The position numbers were made by a program, and so were the translations under genes. Under the pieces are notes generated by a model. It made no database searches. It was given only the letters and a program-made list of their open reading frames with translations, and had not been told where the DNA came from. A stretch of 17,676 bases of DNA, from contig JAHEHB010000057.1 of the NCBI GenBank assembly GCA_024644775.1, positions 1-17,676 on the forward strand, written 5' to 3'. The number at the start of each line of letters is the position of its first letter. Position 1 is the first letter of the stretch. The DNA is from Deltaproteobacteria bacterium. GTDB taxonomy: Bacteria > Desulfobacterota > Desulfobacteria > Desulfobacterales > SURF-15. Below, in pieces: positions 1-7,450 of this stretch.

Positions 1-173
1 ATGGCGTATTTCGGGACCAGAGAAAGAAGCGCGTACAAGAGTGCAACTGAATCGGGGCCACCTGATATTCCGACCAGCACAGAATCGCCGTATTGAAACA
101 TTCGGTGGTTTGAAATGGTTCTTTCTATGGCTTTTAAAAACGGGTCGTTATCTATGGGGATCGATACGGTCAT
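1..173 (-). CDS. tilS: tRNA(Ile)-lysidine synthase, N-terminal part (cut by window edge)
   Basis: Reading the minus strand from ATG at 173 gives 57 residues, open at the window edge. The piece contains GDSVLVGISGGPDSVALL, where SGGPDS is the ATP-pyrophosphatase P-loop of the TilS/PP-loop family. The N-terminal stretch DPFLKAIERTISNHRM also fits TilS. In the family, TilS converts the C34 of tRNA-Ile(CAU) to lysidine using ATP and lysine, so that the tRNA reads AUA. The gene diverges from the SRP RNA gene. No Shine-Dalgarno precedes the ATG; instead a TATAAT box ends only 5 nt upstream. Another PP-loop ATPase is possible, but the spacing of the motif from the start favours TilS. Confidence 0.85.
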   Translation of the reverse strand, partial: MTVSIPIDNDPFLKAIERTISNHRMFQYGDSVLVGISGGPDSVALLYALLSLVPKYA

Positions 174-178
174 GTGTT

Positions 179-184
179 ATTATA
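179..184 (-). promoter_or_regulatory. -10 box directly upstream of tilS
   Basis: The minus strand reads TATAAT (perfect sigma-70 -10) five nucleotides before the tilS ATG. Initiation 6-7 nt downstream would fall at or next to the A of the ATG, giving a leaderless mRNA. No good -35 hexamer is visible at the expected distance (about 202-207 is C/G-rich), so the box may be chance. Confidence 0.35.
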
Positions 185-379
185 CCATGATCGGGGGAAA
201 CCGGGGGGAAAATTGATTCTTTCGATCTCTTTCGAGAAAAATTCAGATGCGCGTTGAATCGATGTGGATTCTATGCTATCAATTGGAATGGGTAACATTT
301 TCAAATAGTTAAGATTTGCTCCAAGGTGGTTCTCATGTCAATAAAAAAATAGATGGTTGGTTGTTTCCCTTTTTTTCAC

Positions 380-409
380 TTGAAAAAAAGGTTCAACAGA
401 TTGTAAACT
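380..409 (+). promoter_or_regulatory. Sigma-70-like promoter of the SRP RNA gene
   Basis: TTGAAA (380-385) and TAAACT (404-409) are separated by 18 bp and lie 5-6 nt upstream of the predicted 5' end of the SRP RNA. The position relative to an independently placed RNA end supports this call. Confidence 0.6.
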
Positions 410-413
410 AAGC

Positions 414-670
414 CGGTTGTGCTAGGCGGGGAGTTAGCGGTGTCCTGTACCCGAAATCCGCTTTATGCGGGGCTGAATTCCCTCTTGAGGATTTGAAGTC
501 CGGAATCAAATGGACCCGGTTGATCGGCCGCCGCGCAACAGACGGTCGCGAATCTCGTCAGGTCCGGAAGGAAGCAGCGATAAGTGATGCGGTCTGTGTC
601 GTGGATCGATTTCGATCATAAAAGTGGTTCAAGTATTCCGGAATAGGATTCGAGGGAGGGTGCACAACCG
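414..670 (+). ncRNA. ffs: Signal recognition particle RNA, large bacterial type (with Alu domain)
   Basis: The SRP54/Ffh-binding hairpin CAGGTCCGGAAGGAAGCAGC, with its GGAA tetraloop, lies at 559-578. The 5' part from GTGCTAGGCGGGGAG to about 490 matches the Alu-domain region known from Bacillus-type scRNA. The 5' end GGTTGTGC (415-422) pairs perfectly with GCACAACC (662-669), closing the molecule at about 257 nt, which is normal for the large form and much longer than E. coli 4.5S RNA. A T-run follows (about 676-680) and probably serves in termination. The RNA scaffolds Ffh for co-translational targeting of membrane proteins; the Alu part is associated with elongation arrest. End positions are estimated from pairing, within a few bases. 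Confidence 0.93.
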
Positions 671-786
671 TTCCGTTTTTACCAAATTTTGCAACCCCCT
701 TATTTTTGTATTGAATCCGAGCGAATATCTCGTTCTCCCCCCATATTACTATAAAAAAACATTTTAAAAACAGCCTATTGCCAGCC

Positions 787-814
787 TTGACATTATTCAA
801 GTTGGTCTTATGTT
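787..814 (+). promoter_or_regulatory. Predicted promoter of grpE-dnaK
   Basis: TTGACA (787-792), a 16-bp spacer, then TATGTT (809-814), about 55 nt before grpE. The -35 lies inside an imperfect inverted repeat (CTTGA at 786-790, TCAAG at 797-801, with further matching CCA/TGG flanks), which could be an operator. No CIRCE element (TTAGCACTC-N9-GAGTGCTAA) is present between the SRP RNA and grpE. Confidence 0.5.
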
Positions 815-869
815 TTTTTGCAAAGTTGGGTCTGAACGAATGAGTAGAAAGAGGAGATAGGACGATTTG

Positions 870-1535
870 ATGACCGATAAAAAGAAAATAGAACAGTATA
901 AAGCCGCTCAGGAGATCGCTGCAACAGGTCAAGAAAGCGACAAAATCGTAGACGAGCCAGAAACTGAATCTACTCGAGAGATCGAAGCAGATACACCCGC
1001 GGAGAAAACGGTCGAAGACCCGCTCAGAGACCTCGAACGAAAGCTCGAGACAGCAGAAAAGGAAGTCAAAGAAACTCGTGACAAATACTTGCGGGTTTGT
1101 GCCGAGTTTGAAAACTATAAAAAGCGTTCTGCACGGGAAGCAAATGACTTTCGAAAATACGCCAATGAATCCCTCTTAAAAGAGATGCTTGCTGTGGTGG
1201 ACAACTTGGAACTTGCCATCAAAGCGTCTAATGAACATACAAACAATCATGAAGGCATTGTCGAGGGGATCGACATAACCCTCAAACAAGTTCTAAGCCT
1301 TTTACGAAAATACGATGTAACGCCGGTGGATGCTGTCGGAACCGAATTTGATCCCCGCTACCACGAAGCATTCCTGCAGGAGGAATCGACGGAGCATCCC
1401 GAGAACACGGTGATAAGAGAACTTCAAAAAGGCTATATGCTGCATGATCGATTGCTTAGGCCTACTGTTGTTGCTGTATCGAAAGCGAAGGAAATTCCTG
1501 ACGCTGAAGAAGATGAAAGACAAGAAGACAAATAG
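870..1535 (+). CDS. grpE: Nucleotide exchange factor GrpE
   Basis: The 221-residue protein has GrpE layout: an acidic, disordered N-terminus (about 1-48), a long coiled coil (about 50-110, containing ENYKKRS and the VVDNLELAI segment), and a C-terminal beta domain. The beta domain ends in GYMLHDRLLRPTVVAVSK, the GrpE family signature. GrpE forms a homodimer that releases ADP from DnaK. ATG at 870 is preferred over TTG at 867; GAGGAG at 851-856 is the ribosome site, a little far (13 nt) from the ATG. The dnaK start lies 27 nt downstream, so the two are probably co-transcribed. hrcA and dnaJ, common partners, are not adjacent. Confidence 0.95.
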   Translation: MTDKKKIEQYKAAQEIAATGQESDKIVDEPETESTREIEADTPAEKTVEDPLRDLERKLETAEKEVKETRDKYLRVCAEFENYKKRSAREANDFRKYANESLLKEMLAVVDNLELAIKASNEHTNNHEGIVEGIDITLKQVLSLLRKYDVTPVDAVGTEFDPRYHEAFLQEESTEHPENTVIRELQKGYMLHDRLLRPTVVAVSKAKEIPDAEEDERQEDK

Positions 1536-1562
1536 ATCATATAAGTAATAAGGAGGAGTACA

Positions 1563-3494
1563 ATGTCAAAGGTAATCGGAATTGATCTTGGAACCACAAA
1601 TTCATGTGTGGCGGTGATGGAGGGGAGCGAAGCGAAGGTCATAACGAATCCGGAAGGAGGGCGAACCACACCGTCTATCGTCGCCATTTCAGAAAAGGGA
1701 GAACGGTTGGTCGGGCAAATCGCCAAGCGTCAGGCAATTACAAACCCTGAGAATACCGTATTTGCCGTAAAAAGGCTTATCGGTCGAAAATTTTCCGCTG
1801 CTGAGGTTCAAAACGATATCAAAATACTTCCATACAAAATCGAACAGGCGTCAAACGGAGATCTTCGCATCAACATTCGAGGGAAGCAATACAGTTCGGC
1901 GGAAATTTCTTCTTTCATTTTGGCGGATATCAAACATTCGGCCGAAGAATACCTTGGGGAAAAAGTCACCGATGCGGTTGTTACGGTTCCGGCGTATTTT
2001 GACGACAGTCAGCGCCAGGCTACGAAAGACGCCGGAAAAATTGCAGGGCTCAATGTCTTGAGGATCATTAATGAACCCACAGCGGCCTCACTCGCATACG
2101 GTCTTGACAAAAAGAAAGACGAAAAGATCGCAGTATTTGATCTTGGCGGCGGGACATTCGATATTTCTATTTTAGAAATCGGTGAAGGCGTGTTTGAAGT
2201 GAAAGCAACCAATGGCGACACCCACCTGGGGGGAGAGGATTTTGATCTACGACTGATCGACTATTTAGCCGATGAATTCAAAAAAGATCAGGGCATCGAT
2301 TTAAGAAGCGACAAAATGGCGTTGCAGCGCCTGAAAGAAGCCGCCGAAAAAGCCAAAATGGAACTGTCCACATCCATGGAAACCGATGTGAACCTGCCAT
2401 TTATTACCGCAGACAGTAGCGGTCCCAAACATCTCAATATCAAAATTACCCGGGCAAAACTCGAGGCTTTGGTAAACAACCTGCTCGATAAACTGGAGGG
2501 TCCCTGCAGGACTGCTTTAAAGGACGCTGGTTTGAATCCAAGTGACATTGACGAAGTTATTCTCGTTGGCGGTATGATACGAATGCCGGCGGTACAGGAT
2601 CGGGTAAAAAAGATCTTTGGAAAAGAACCCCACAAAGGGGTAAACCCGGATGAGGTAGTAGCGGTTGGGGCGGCCATTCAAGGGGGAGTACTAAAGGGGG
2701 ATGTCAAAGATGTGCTCTTGCTGGATGTTACGCCCCTTTCGTTGGGAATCGAAACGCTTGGCGGCGTGATGACAAGGCTTATCGAAAAAAACACCACCAT
2801 TCCAACGAAAAAAAGTCAAATTTTTTCAACTGCGGCCGATAGTCAACCAGCGGTTTCGATCCATGTGCTTCAGGGAGAACGGGAAATGTCAGCCAACAAC
2901 AAAACACTTGGGCGCTTTGAACTGGTGGGCATTCCACCGGCCCCAAGAGGGGTCCCCCAAATTGAAGTGACATTCGACATTGACGCAAACGGGATTGTAA
3001 ATGTTTCGGCAAAAGATATGGCGACCAACAAAGAACAGTCTATTCAAATCACGGCTTCCAGCGGATTGTCGAAAGAGGAAATCGATCAGCTAGTTAAGGA
3101 TGCCGAAATGCACGCTGATGAAGATAAAAAGCAAAGGGAAGTGGTGGAAGCCAGAAACCATGCAGATGCGTTGATCTATAATACGGAAAAATCCATCAAG
3201 GAGCTTGGAGACAAGGTAGATGACGGAACAAAAACTCAGGTTGAATCCGCCATCAGTGCACTGAGAAAAGCCGTGGAGGGTGAAGACACCGATGAAATCA
3301 AACGCCTCAGTGAAGAATTGACACAGCAGTCTCATAAGTTGGCGGAAGCGATGTATCAACAGGCCTCCCAGGCGGGTGAGGGACAAGCTGATGCCGGGGC
3401 GGGTCCGGAAGCCGGCGCCCAAACTGGTGGTACACCGGGTGGTGACGATGATGTCGTGGATGCCGATTTTGAAGAGGTAAAAGAAGACAAATAA
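1563..3494 (+). CDS. dnaK: Molecular chaperone DnaK (Hsp70)
   Basis: Full-length Hsp70 of 643 residues. It has the N-terminal ATPase domain with [14 protein letters not shown] (residues 5-18), the phosphate-2 motif [14 protein letters not shown] (about 193-206), the adenosine motif [14 protein letters not shown] (about 332-345), then the linker [13 protein letters not shown] and the substrate-binding beta and helical lid domains. It ends in a Gly/Ala-rich tail and [14 protein letters not shown], the usual DnaK C-terminus. DnaK folds and protects cytosolic proteins with DnaJ and GrpE. AAGGAGG sits a few bases before the ATG. One oddity: residue 339 is Ile (codon ATA) where the family signature normally has Thr or Ser (GGxTRMP). 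The gene ends at a strong terminator. Confidence 0.98.
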   Translation: MSKVIGIDLGTTNSCVAVMEGSEAKVITNPEGGRTTPSIVAISEKGERLVGQIAKRQAITNPENTVFAVKRLIGRKFSAAEVQNDIKILPYKIEQASNGDLRINIRGKQYSSAEISSFILADIKHSAEEYLGEKVTDAVVTVPAYFDDSQRQATKDAGKIAGLNVLRIINEPTAASLAYGLDKKKDEKIAVFDLGGGTFDISILEIGEGVFEVKATNGDTHLGGEDFDLRLIDYLADEFKKDQGIDLRSDKMALQRLKEAAEKAKMELSTSMETDVNLPFITADSSGPKHLNIKITRAKLEALVNNLLDKLEGPCRTALKDAGLNPSDIDEVILVGGMIRMPAVQDRVKKIFGKEPHKGVNPDEVVAVGAAIQGGVLKGDVKDVLLLDVTPLSLGIETLGGVMTRLIEKNTTIPTKKSQIFSTAADSQPAVSIHVLQGEREMSANNKTLGRFELVGIPPAPRGVPQIEVTFDIDANGIVNVSAKDMATNKEQSIQITASSGLSKEEIDQLVKDAEMHADEDKKQREVVEARNHADALIYNTEKSIKELGDKVDDGTKTQVESAISALRKAVEGEDTDEIKRLSEELTQQSHKLAEAMYQQASQAGEGQADAGAGPEAGAQTGGTPGGDDDVVDADFEEVKEDK

Positions 3495-3520
3495 CCCGCT
3501 TACTTAAAATACTGAGTATA

Positions 3521-3560
3521 AATCCCGCGTGTCCGTCGGACTGCGGGATTTTTTAATTTT
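3521..3560 (+). terminator. Rho-independent terminator after dnaK
   Basis: AATCCCGC (3521-3528) pairs with GCGGGATT (3543-3550). An inner GTCC/GGAC stem closes on a 3-nt loop, and a T-rich tail follows (3549-3560). It lies 27 nt after the dnaK stop and separates the chaperone genes from the permease. Confidence 0.92.
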
Positions 3561-3561
3561 T

Positions 3562-3575
3562 GAATACTTGTATTC
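3562..3575 (+). promoter_or_regulatory. Small palindrome upstream of the MFS gene (possible operator)
   Basis: GAATACTTGTATTC has perfect 6-bp arms (GAATAC/GTATTC) around 2 bp, 29 bp before the MFS start. TTGTAT (3569-3574), a 19-bp gap and TATCTA (3594-3599) are only weakly promoter-like. Its size and place fit a dimeric repressor site, but no partner regulator is in the window. Confidence 0.25.
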
Positions 3576-3604
3576 GCTAACAATTTTTATTATCTACACA
3601 CGGA

Positions 3605-4843
3605 ATGGCGTCTCACCCAAAAAACCCTTCAAATACCGCGCCTGAAGGCTCTCAGGAAAATATAGAACCTCACCAACAGCCCTATCGGTGGTTGATGCTG
3701 GCCCTGCTATGGTTGTTATACTTTTCTTTTGGTGTCGTCACCCGCTCCCCATCTCCTCTGATCACCCCTATTATCAGGGACTTAAAAATGTCTTACGGCC
3801 AGATGGGGTTTGTCTTAGGGTCCTGGCAGATGACCTATATCGCTTTGGCGGTGATGGCAGGCGTCATAATGGATCGCTGGGGAATACGGAAGTCCATATT
3901 TGTCGGAGCGCTCGTTATCGGATTGTCGGCAATCCTCCGGTCTTTGTCCATAGGTTTCGGAACGCTTCTCGTTTTTGTGGCGATATTTGGTGCCGGCGGA
4001 CCCATGATTTCCATCGGTTGTCCAAAAACCATCGCTCAGTGGTTTAAAGGAAAAGAGAGGGGGACTGCGGTTGGTATTTATATGACAGGACCCTGGATCG
4101 GCGGCATGACCTCCTTGTCCGCAACCAACAGCATCGTGATGCCGATGGTGGGGTATAGCTGGAGGCTCACATTTGTTTGCTATGGAGTCATGACGTTTGT
4201 GGTTGGATTTTTGTGGTGGTTCATGGCAAAAGACATCGAGGGCGGTCAGGAAACGCAGCGATTCAATCCTCTTAGCGTGCTGGTTGAGTTGTTTAAGATC
4301 CCAAACGTTCGAATCATTCTGCTATCGGGTCTGTTGTCTTTTGGTATCATGCATGGCTATTTTGCGTGGCTTCCGAAGATCCTTGAACATGCGGGTATGT
4401 CCTCAAAAACAGCCGGTGCGGTTTCTGCGGTTCCCTTTCTTGCCAGCATACCCGCGGTGCTGACGATCCCCCGTTCGGTTCCAAATCAATTACGGGGGAA
4501 AATAATTGCGCTGACAGCCGTGGTTGCGGGTTTCGCGATTCTTTGGGTAATGGCATGGAAACTTCCGCTAATTCCCGGTCTGCTGATTTTCGGCGCGGCC
4601 GGTCCCTGTGTTATGCCGTTACTGGTGCTCGCCTTGATGGAAACACCCGAAGTCGCCTCAAAATATTTGGGATCTGCCACCGGTGTGTTTTTTTGTGTCG
4701 CAGAAATCGGTGGTTTTCTGGGTCCCTTTGTTGTCGGGTATTTAGTGGATCTAACCGGAACTTTTCTCGCCGGAGCGTTTTTTTTGTCAAGCCTCGGGTT
4801 TATGATTTTCGTTCTTATGTTGTTTCTTAAATTGGGGGATTGA
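3605..4843 (+). CDS. Major facilitator superfamily permease
   Basis: The 412-residue protein is very hydrophobic, with about 12 predicted membrane helices after a hydrophilic N-terminus of about 27 residues. MFS motif A appears between helices 2 and 3 as GVIMDRWGIRKS (about 86-97). The segment GKERGTAVGIYMTGPWIGG falls between helices 4 and 5. Overall it resembles CynX/NimT-like or organic-anion MFS members. The substrate cannot be read from the sequence; an organic anion related to the downstream cluster is possible but unproven. The start has only a weak GGA ribosome site. The last codons and the stop (TTG GGG GAT TGA) lie at the start of an octamer repeat array, so the C-terminus may have been reset by the repeat. 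Confidence 0.88.
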   Translation: MASHPKNPSNTAPEGSQENIEPHQQPYRWLMLALLWLLYFSFGVVTRSPSPLITPIIRDLKMSYGQMGFVLGSWQMTYIALAVMAGVIMDRWGIRKSIFVGALVIGLSAILRSLSIGFGTLLVFVAIFGAGGPMISIGCPKTIAQWFKGKERGTAVGIYMTGPWIGGMTSLSATNSIVMPMVGYSWRLTFVCYGVMTFVVGFLWWFMAKDIEGGQETQRFNPLSVLVELFKIPNVRIILLSGLLSFGIMHGYFAWLPKILEHAGMSSKTAGAVSAVPFLASIPAVLTIPRSVPNQLRGKIIALTAVVAGFAILWVMAWKLPLIPGLLIFGAAGPCVMPLLVLALMETPEVASKYLGSATGVFFCVAEIGGFLGPFVVGYLVDLTGTFLAGAFFLSSLGFMIFVLMLFLKLGD

Positions 4844-4890
4844 GGGATTTGGGTATTGAGGTTTTAGGGATCGGAGGATCGGGGGATTTC
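4835..4890 (+). repeat. Degenerate octamer array, about 7 units of RGGGATTG
   Basis: Period-8 units read GGGGATTG, AGGGATTT, GGGTATTG, AGGTTTTA, GGGATCGG, AGGATCGG, GGGATTTC. The first unit contains the MFS stop codon. The same motif occurs inverted at 5077-5124 and again at both edges of the IS region. Confidence 0.75.
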
Positions 4891-4907
4891 GTCCGTCAGT
4901 TATGAAA

Positions 4908-4952
4908 TGTGTGTATTTTGTGGCAAAAATTTTTTGCCACAAAATACACACA
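4908..4952. repeat. Perfect 45-bp palindrome (22-bp arms, 1-nt centre)
   Basis: From T4908 to A4952 every base pairs symmetrically about T4930; the right arm reads TTTTTGCCACAAAATACACACA inward to outward (in two parts, TTTTTGCCACA and AAATACACACA). It is far longer than expected by chance. As RNA it would form one long hairpin 65 nt after the MFS stop. It could be a bidirectional terminator, a REP-like element or a small palindromic mobile repeat. Confidence 0.9.
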
Positions 4953-5076
4953 GATTGAGAGGAAATAATAATATCATTCTAAATTATCCACCTCGTGCAC
5001 TTCTCGTTCTTGGTGGTCCAATACGTTTGGGGTTCCGGCTTGTCCGAGTTAAGAATTGCAAATCTGATTCAAAATT

Positions 5077-5124
5077 CGAAATCCTTAATCCCCCAATCCC
5101 TAAATTCCTCAATTCCCCAATCCC
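5077..5124 (-). repeat. Degenerate octamer array, inverted copy (6 units of YCAATCCC)
   Basis: Units read CGAAATCC, TTAATCCC, CCAATCCC, TAAATTCC, TCAATTCC, CCAATCCC. This is the reverse complement of the 4835-4890 motif. The two arrays bracket the palindrome at 4908-4952. Confidence 0.75.
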
Positions 5125-5198
5125 TCTGTCATTGGTTAGTAATGTTGAATTTAGATATTTTGCCGCAAAGATTCACAAGTTTTTCGGTATAGAAATTC

Positions 5199-5514
5199 AT
5201 GATACTCTATGTTTTTCAAGGTGCGGCGTTGGCATTATCCGCCACCATTATGCCCGGACCGTTTCAGGCGTTTTTATTGTCTAAGTCTCTTCAAAACGGT
5301 TGGAAGCGAACGTTGCCTGCGGTTTTTGCACCGATAATTACGGACGGCCCGATCATCGCGCTGGTGTTGTTGATCCTCACACAATTTTCTCACAGGTTTG
5401 TCGATAAATCCAAATATCAATCGAATCCTTCGCATGATTGCTGCCGTTGCACGGTTGGGTTTCGGCCTTTATCAAATCGTTATGGGAACAATGGCCGTAA
5501 CAGGAATTGGGTAA
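5199..5514 (+). pseudogene. LysE/RhtB-family exporter, frameshifted and truncated
   Basis: From ATG 5199 the frame gives ALALSATIMPGPFQAFLL, then NGWKRTLPAV and DGPIIALVLLILTQF. This is the N-terminal half of a LysE/RhtB-type amino-acid exporter, with the characteristic PGP motif in the first helix. After about LTQF (near 5390) the frame loses family character. A neighbouring frame continues as NRILRMIAAVARLGFGLYQIVMGT and stops at 5512-5514. Members usually have about 200 residues; here roughly 105 remain across two frames. The gene is judged non-functional. A short functional membrane peptide cannot be excluded. Confidence 0.7.
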
Positions 5515-5662
5515 GCGTATCGGATATTGATATGCTTCTGAGATAATGGTAACTTTAAAAGCCGGTGAGGACCGATGGAATTGCGTCGAGGGAATGAGGA
5601 TGCCGATGATCCATTCTATTCTATTTCGGGGCGCCCGTCATCATCCTCGAACCCATTCGGTT

Positions 5663-5690
5663 TTGACTCATCGAAACCTCAATTTTTACT
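5663..5690 (+). promoter_or_regulatory. Possible promoter of the TRAP/ureide cluster
   Basis: TTGACT (5663-5668), a 16-bp spacer and TTTACT (5685-5690), 25 bp before the dctP start. This is the best sigma-70-like site in the gap. AAGGAGGA (5703-5710) is a strong ribosome site just downstream. Confidence 0.4.
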
Positions 5691-5715
5691 TTTTAACGGA
5701 ACAAGGAGGAACATC

Positions 5716-6768
5716 ATGAATCTCATGAAAAAGACGCTGGTTTTTGTAGCAGCTGTGGCAATCGCTATGAGTATGGGTGCTCATTCTGCGACAGCAAAAA
5801 CGACCCTTAAAGTCCTCGGACAACCATTGGCTACGGGGTTGATTCAAAAAAACAAGGAACAACCCTTTTTTGAAAAATTTACAGAAAACACCGGTCTTGA
5901 TATCGACTGCAATTACAAACCGATCGATGTGACGGGCATTAAATCCGAAGAGACGCTTCGTGTCCTCAAAAACGGACTTTTCGATATCGTTTCGATCCGC
6001 ACGGCTCAGGCGGCGCGAGACGAACCGTTTCTTCTGGGACAGGACCTTGTGGGATTGAATCCCGACTACAAAATGGCAAAAAAGGTTTATGATGCGTATA
6101 AACCGCATTTCGACGCCCGATTAAGGGAAAGATTCAACTCACGTTTGTTGGGACTTTGGCCGTTCGGTCCCCAAGTTTTATTCTCAAAGAAGCCGATTTC
6201 GGGTCTTAGGGATATAAAAGGCCTAAAAGTGCGTGTCTATGACCAGAGCCTTGCCATGTTCGTCGAAAGCCTGGGAGCGATTCCGGTACCCATTGGTTTC
6301 TCGGAAGTTCAACAGGCATTGGCTCGTGGGGTTGTGGATGCCGCGATTACCGGTGCAAGCTCCGCCAATTCAGCGGGATGGCCCGAAGTAACCGAGTACT
6401 TTATGCCCATCGGATTCCAGGTCGGATTCAATGGCTATGCGATGAATATAAACTCCTGGAATAAATTGACACCCGATCAGCAGAAAAAGTTACAGGCGGC
6501 CATCGACAAGCTGTGTGCGGACATCTGGGACTATTCCGAAGAGATCTTCAATGACGCCCTACGGTGCAATGTTGGCAAGGAGCCTTGTGAGACAGTCACG
6601 AAGTACAACATGAAAGAGGTTTCGGTCGGCAAGGAAGATTTGAAGCTGGTGTCCGATGCGGTCATGAAGATTTCGTATCCGACTTGGGCAAAGGTTGCCG
6701 AAAAAAGCTATCCTGGAGCCGGTAAGAAATGGAAAGAGATTGTTGAGCCCATCCTCGAAGCCCAGTAA
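5716..6768 (+). CDS. dctP: TRAP transporter solute-binding protein, DctP family
   Basis: The 350-residue periplasmic protein begins MNLMKKTLVFVAAVAIAMSM and has a Sec signal peptide with likely cleavage after SATA (residue 27). The family core is visible: FGPQVLFSKKPISGLRDIKG (about 150-169), KVRVYDQS with Arg173 (the usual carboxylate-binding arginine) and GFSEVQQALARGVVDAAITG (194-213). It captures a small organic acid for the DctQM membrane part. An ATG at 5575 in the same frame is rejected: it would bury the signal peptide behind a polar extension, while 5716 has AAGGAGGA at the right distance. It heads the cluster and is followed by an attenuator-like hairpin. Ligand not deducible; the context suggests a ureido- or amido-carboxylate. 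Confidence 0.93.
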   Translation: MNLMKKTLVFVAAVAIAMSMGAHSATAKTTLKVLGQPLATGLIQKNKEQPFFEKFTENTGLDIDCNYKPIDVTGIKSEETLRVLKNGLFDIVSIRTAQAARDEPFLLGQDLVGLNPDYKMAKKVYDAYKPHFDARLRERFNSRLLGLWPFGPQVLFSKKPISGLRDIKGLKVRVYDQSLAMFVESLGAIPVPIGFSEVQQALARGVVDAAITGASSANSAGWPEVTEYFMPIGFQVGFNGYAMNINSWNKLTPDQQKKLQAAIDKLCADIWDYSEEIFNDALRCNVGKEPCETVTKYNMKEVSVGKEDLKLVSDAVMKISYPTWAKVAEKSYPGAGKKWKEIVEPILEAQ

Positions 6769-6788
6769 AGAAACCGCAAATTAAGGTT

Positions 6789-6840
6789 TCACTGGGCGTC
6801 TGGTGTATCCACTACGGCAGCACGTCCAGTGAGCTTTTTT
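6789..6840 (+). terminator. Terminator/attenuator between dctP and dctQ
   Basis: TCACTGGGCGT (6789-6799) pairs with ACGTCCAGTGA (6822-6832) over 11 bp with one G-U pair, followed by GC and six T (6835-6840). It would reduce read-through so that the binding protein is made in excess over the membrane subunits. A weaker upstream hairpin, GAAACC/GGTTTC (6770-6790), overlaps its first bases. Confidence 0.8.
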
Positions 6841-6875
6841 GTTGATGTCTTTCCCAAGATATTCCGGAGAAAAAG

Positions 6876-7430
6876 ATGAATCTCCTCTCGAAGATACTCA
6901 GCTGCATATTTGGCTACTTGTGTGTGGGGCTGTCCATCTTTGTTACCACTGAAGTCATCATGCGTAAGGTATTTGCCATGTCGCTTCAGGGTGCCGATGA
7001 GCTGGGTGGTTATGTTTTGGCAGTGGGGTCTTGCCTGGCTTTTTGTGTCGCTCTGGTGGGTCGCAATCACATGCGTATCGATATCATTCACTACCGTTTG
7101 TCGGGAACAACACAGGCAATATTAAACTGGCTGGCTATTGTGACGCTTGCCCTCTTCGGATTGCTTCTTGCGTGGACTTCTTTTGGGATTATCCGTGATA
7201 CCATAAGCTATCACAGCACGGCCCCCACCCCATGGGCAACACCGCTCGTATATCCCCAGAGCTTTTGGTTTGCAGGACTGGTTGTGTTTGCTGCCATTGC
7301 CGTTGTCTTAGCGGGACGTGCCACAAAGCTTTTATTCACCCGCCGCTTGGATCAACTGCAGGAGGCCTTTCAACCCAAGGCGACCCAAGAAGAACTGGAG
7401 GAAGAATTGGAAGATGCCGCACGGCGTTGA
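6876..7430 (+). CDS. dctQ: TRAP transporter small permease subunit, DctQ family
   Basis: The 184-residue protein has four hydrophobic segments (about 5-27, 42-63, 84-106, 127-147). It carries the DctQ-type sequence EVIMRKVF...GADELGGYVLAVGSCLAFCVALVGRNHMRID, typical of this subunit between the first and second helices. The tail is highly charged (QEELEEELEDAARR). It pairs with DctM in the inner membrane to form the ion-coupled importer. GGAG lies 6 nt before the ATG. dctM starts 20 nt downstream. Confidence 0.92.
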   Translation: MNLLSKILSCIFGYLCVGLSIFVTTEVIMRKVFAMSLQGADELGGYVLAVGSCLAFCVALVGRNHMRIDIIHYRLSGTTQAILNWLAIVTLALFGLLLAWTSFGIIRDTISYHSTAPTPWATPLVYPQSFWFAGLVVFAAIAVVLAGRATKLLFTRRLDQLQEAFQPKATQEELEEELEDAARR

Positions 7431-7450
7431 TTGTGGCTGGGAGATGTATC

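Larger units (their letters stand above)
4844..5198. other. Gene-free 355-bp gap between the MFS gene and the LysE pseudogene
   Basis: Short open frames here show no family resemblance and look spurious. The gap holds the octamer array, a 45-bp palindrome, an inverted octamer array and AT-rich filler. Confidence 0.7.

Noticed and set aside
739..746. CCCCATAT as a sigma-32 -10 element before grpE
   Set aside because: No CTTGAA-like -35 at 13-15 bp; the nearest TTGAA (711-715) is 23 bp away.
4835..5124. CRISPR array
   Set aside because: Repeats are 8-bp, degenerate and tandem with no spacers, and there are no cas genes.
4907..5284. 125-residue plus-strand ORF across the palindrome and octamer array
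   Set aside because: It consists of repeat sequence and an off-frame reading of the LysE start; no protein-like composition.
5575..5715. N-terminal extension of dctP from ATG 5575
   Set aside because: It would place 47 polar residues before a clear signal peptide; ATG 5716 has a strong ribosome site at proper distance.
7232..7450. Upstream extension of dctM
   Set aside because: It overlaps dctQ out of frame and has no family resemblance; homology starts at ATG 7451.
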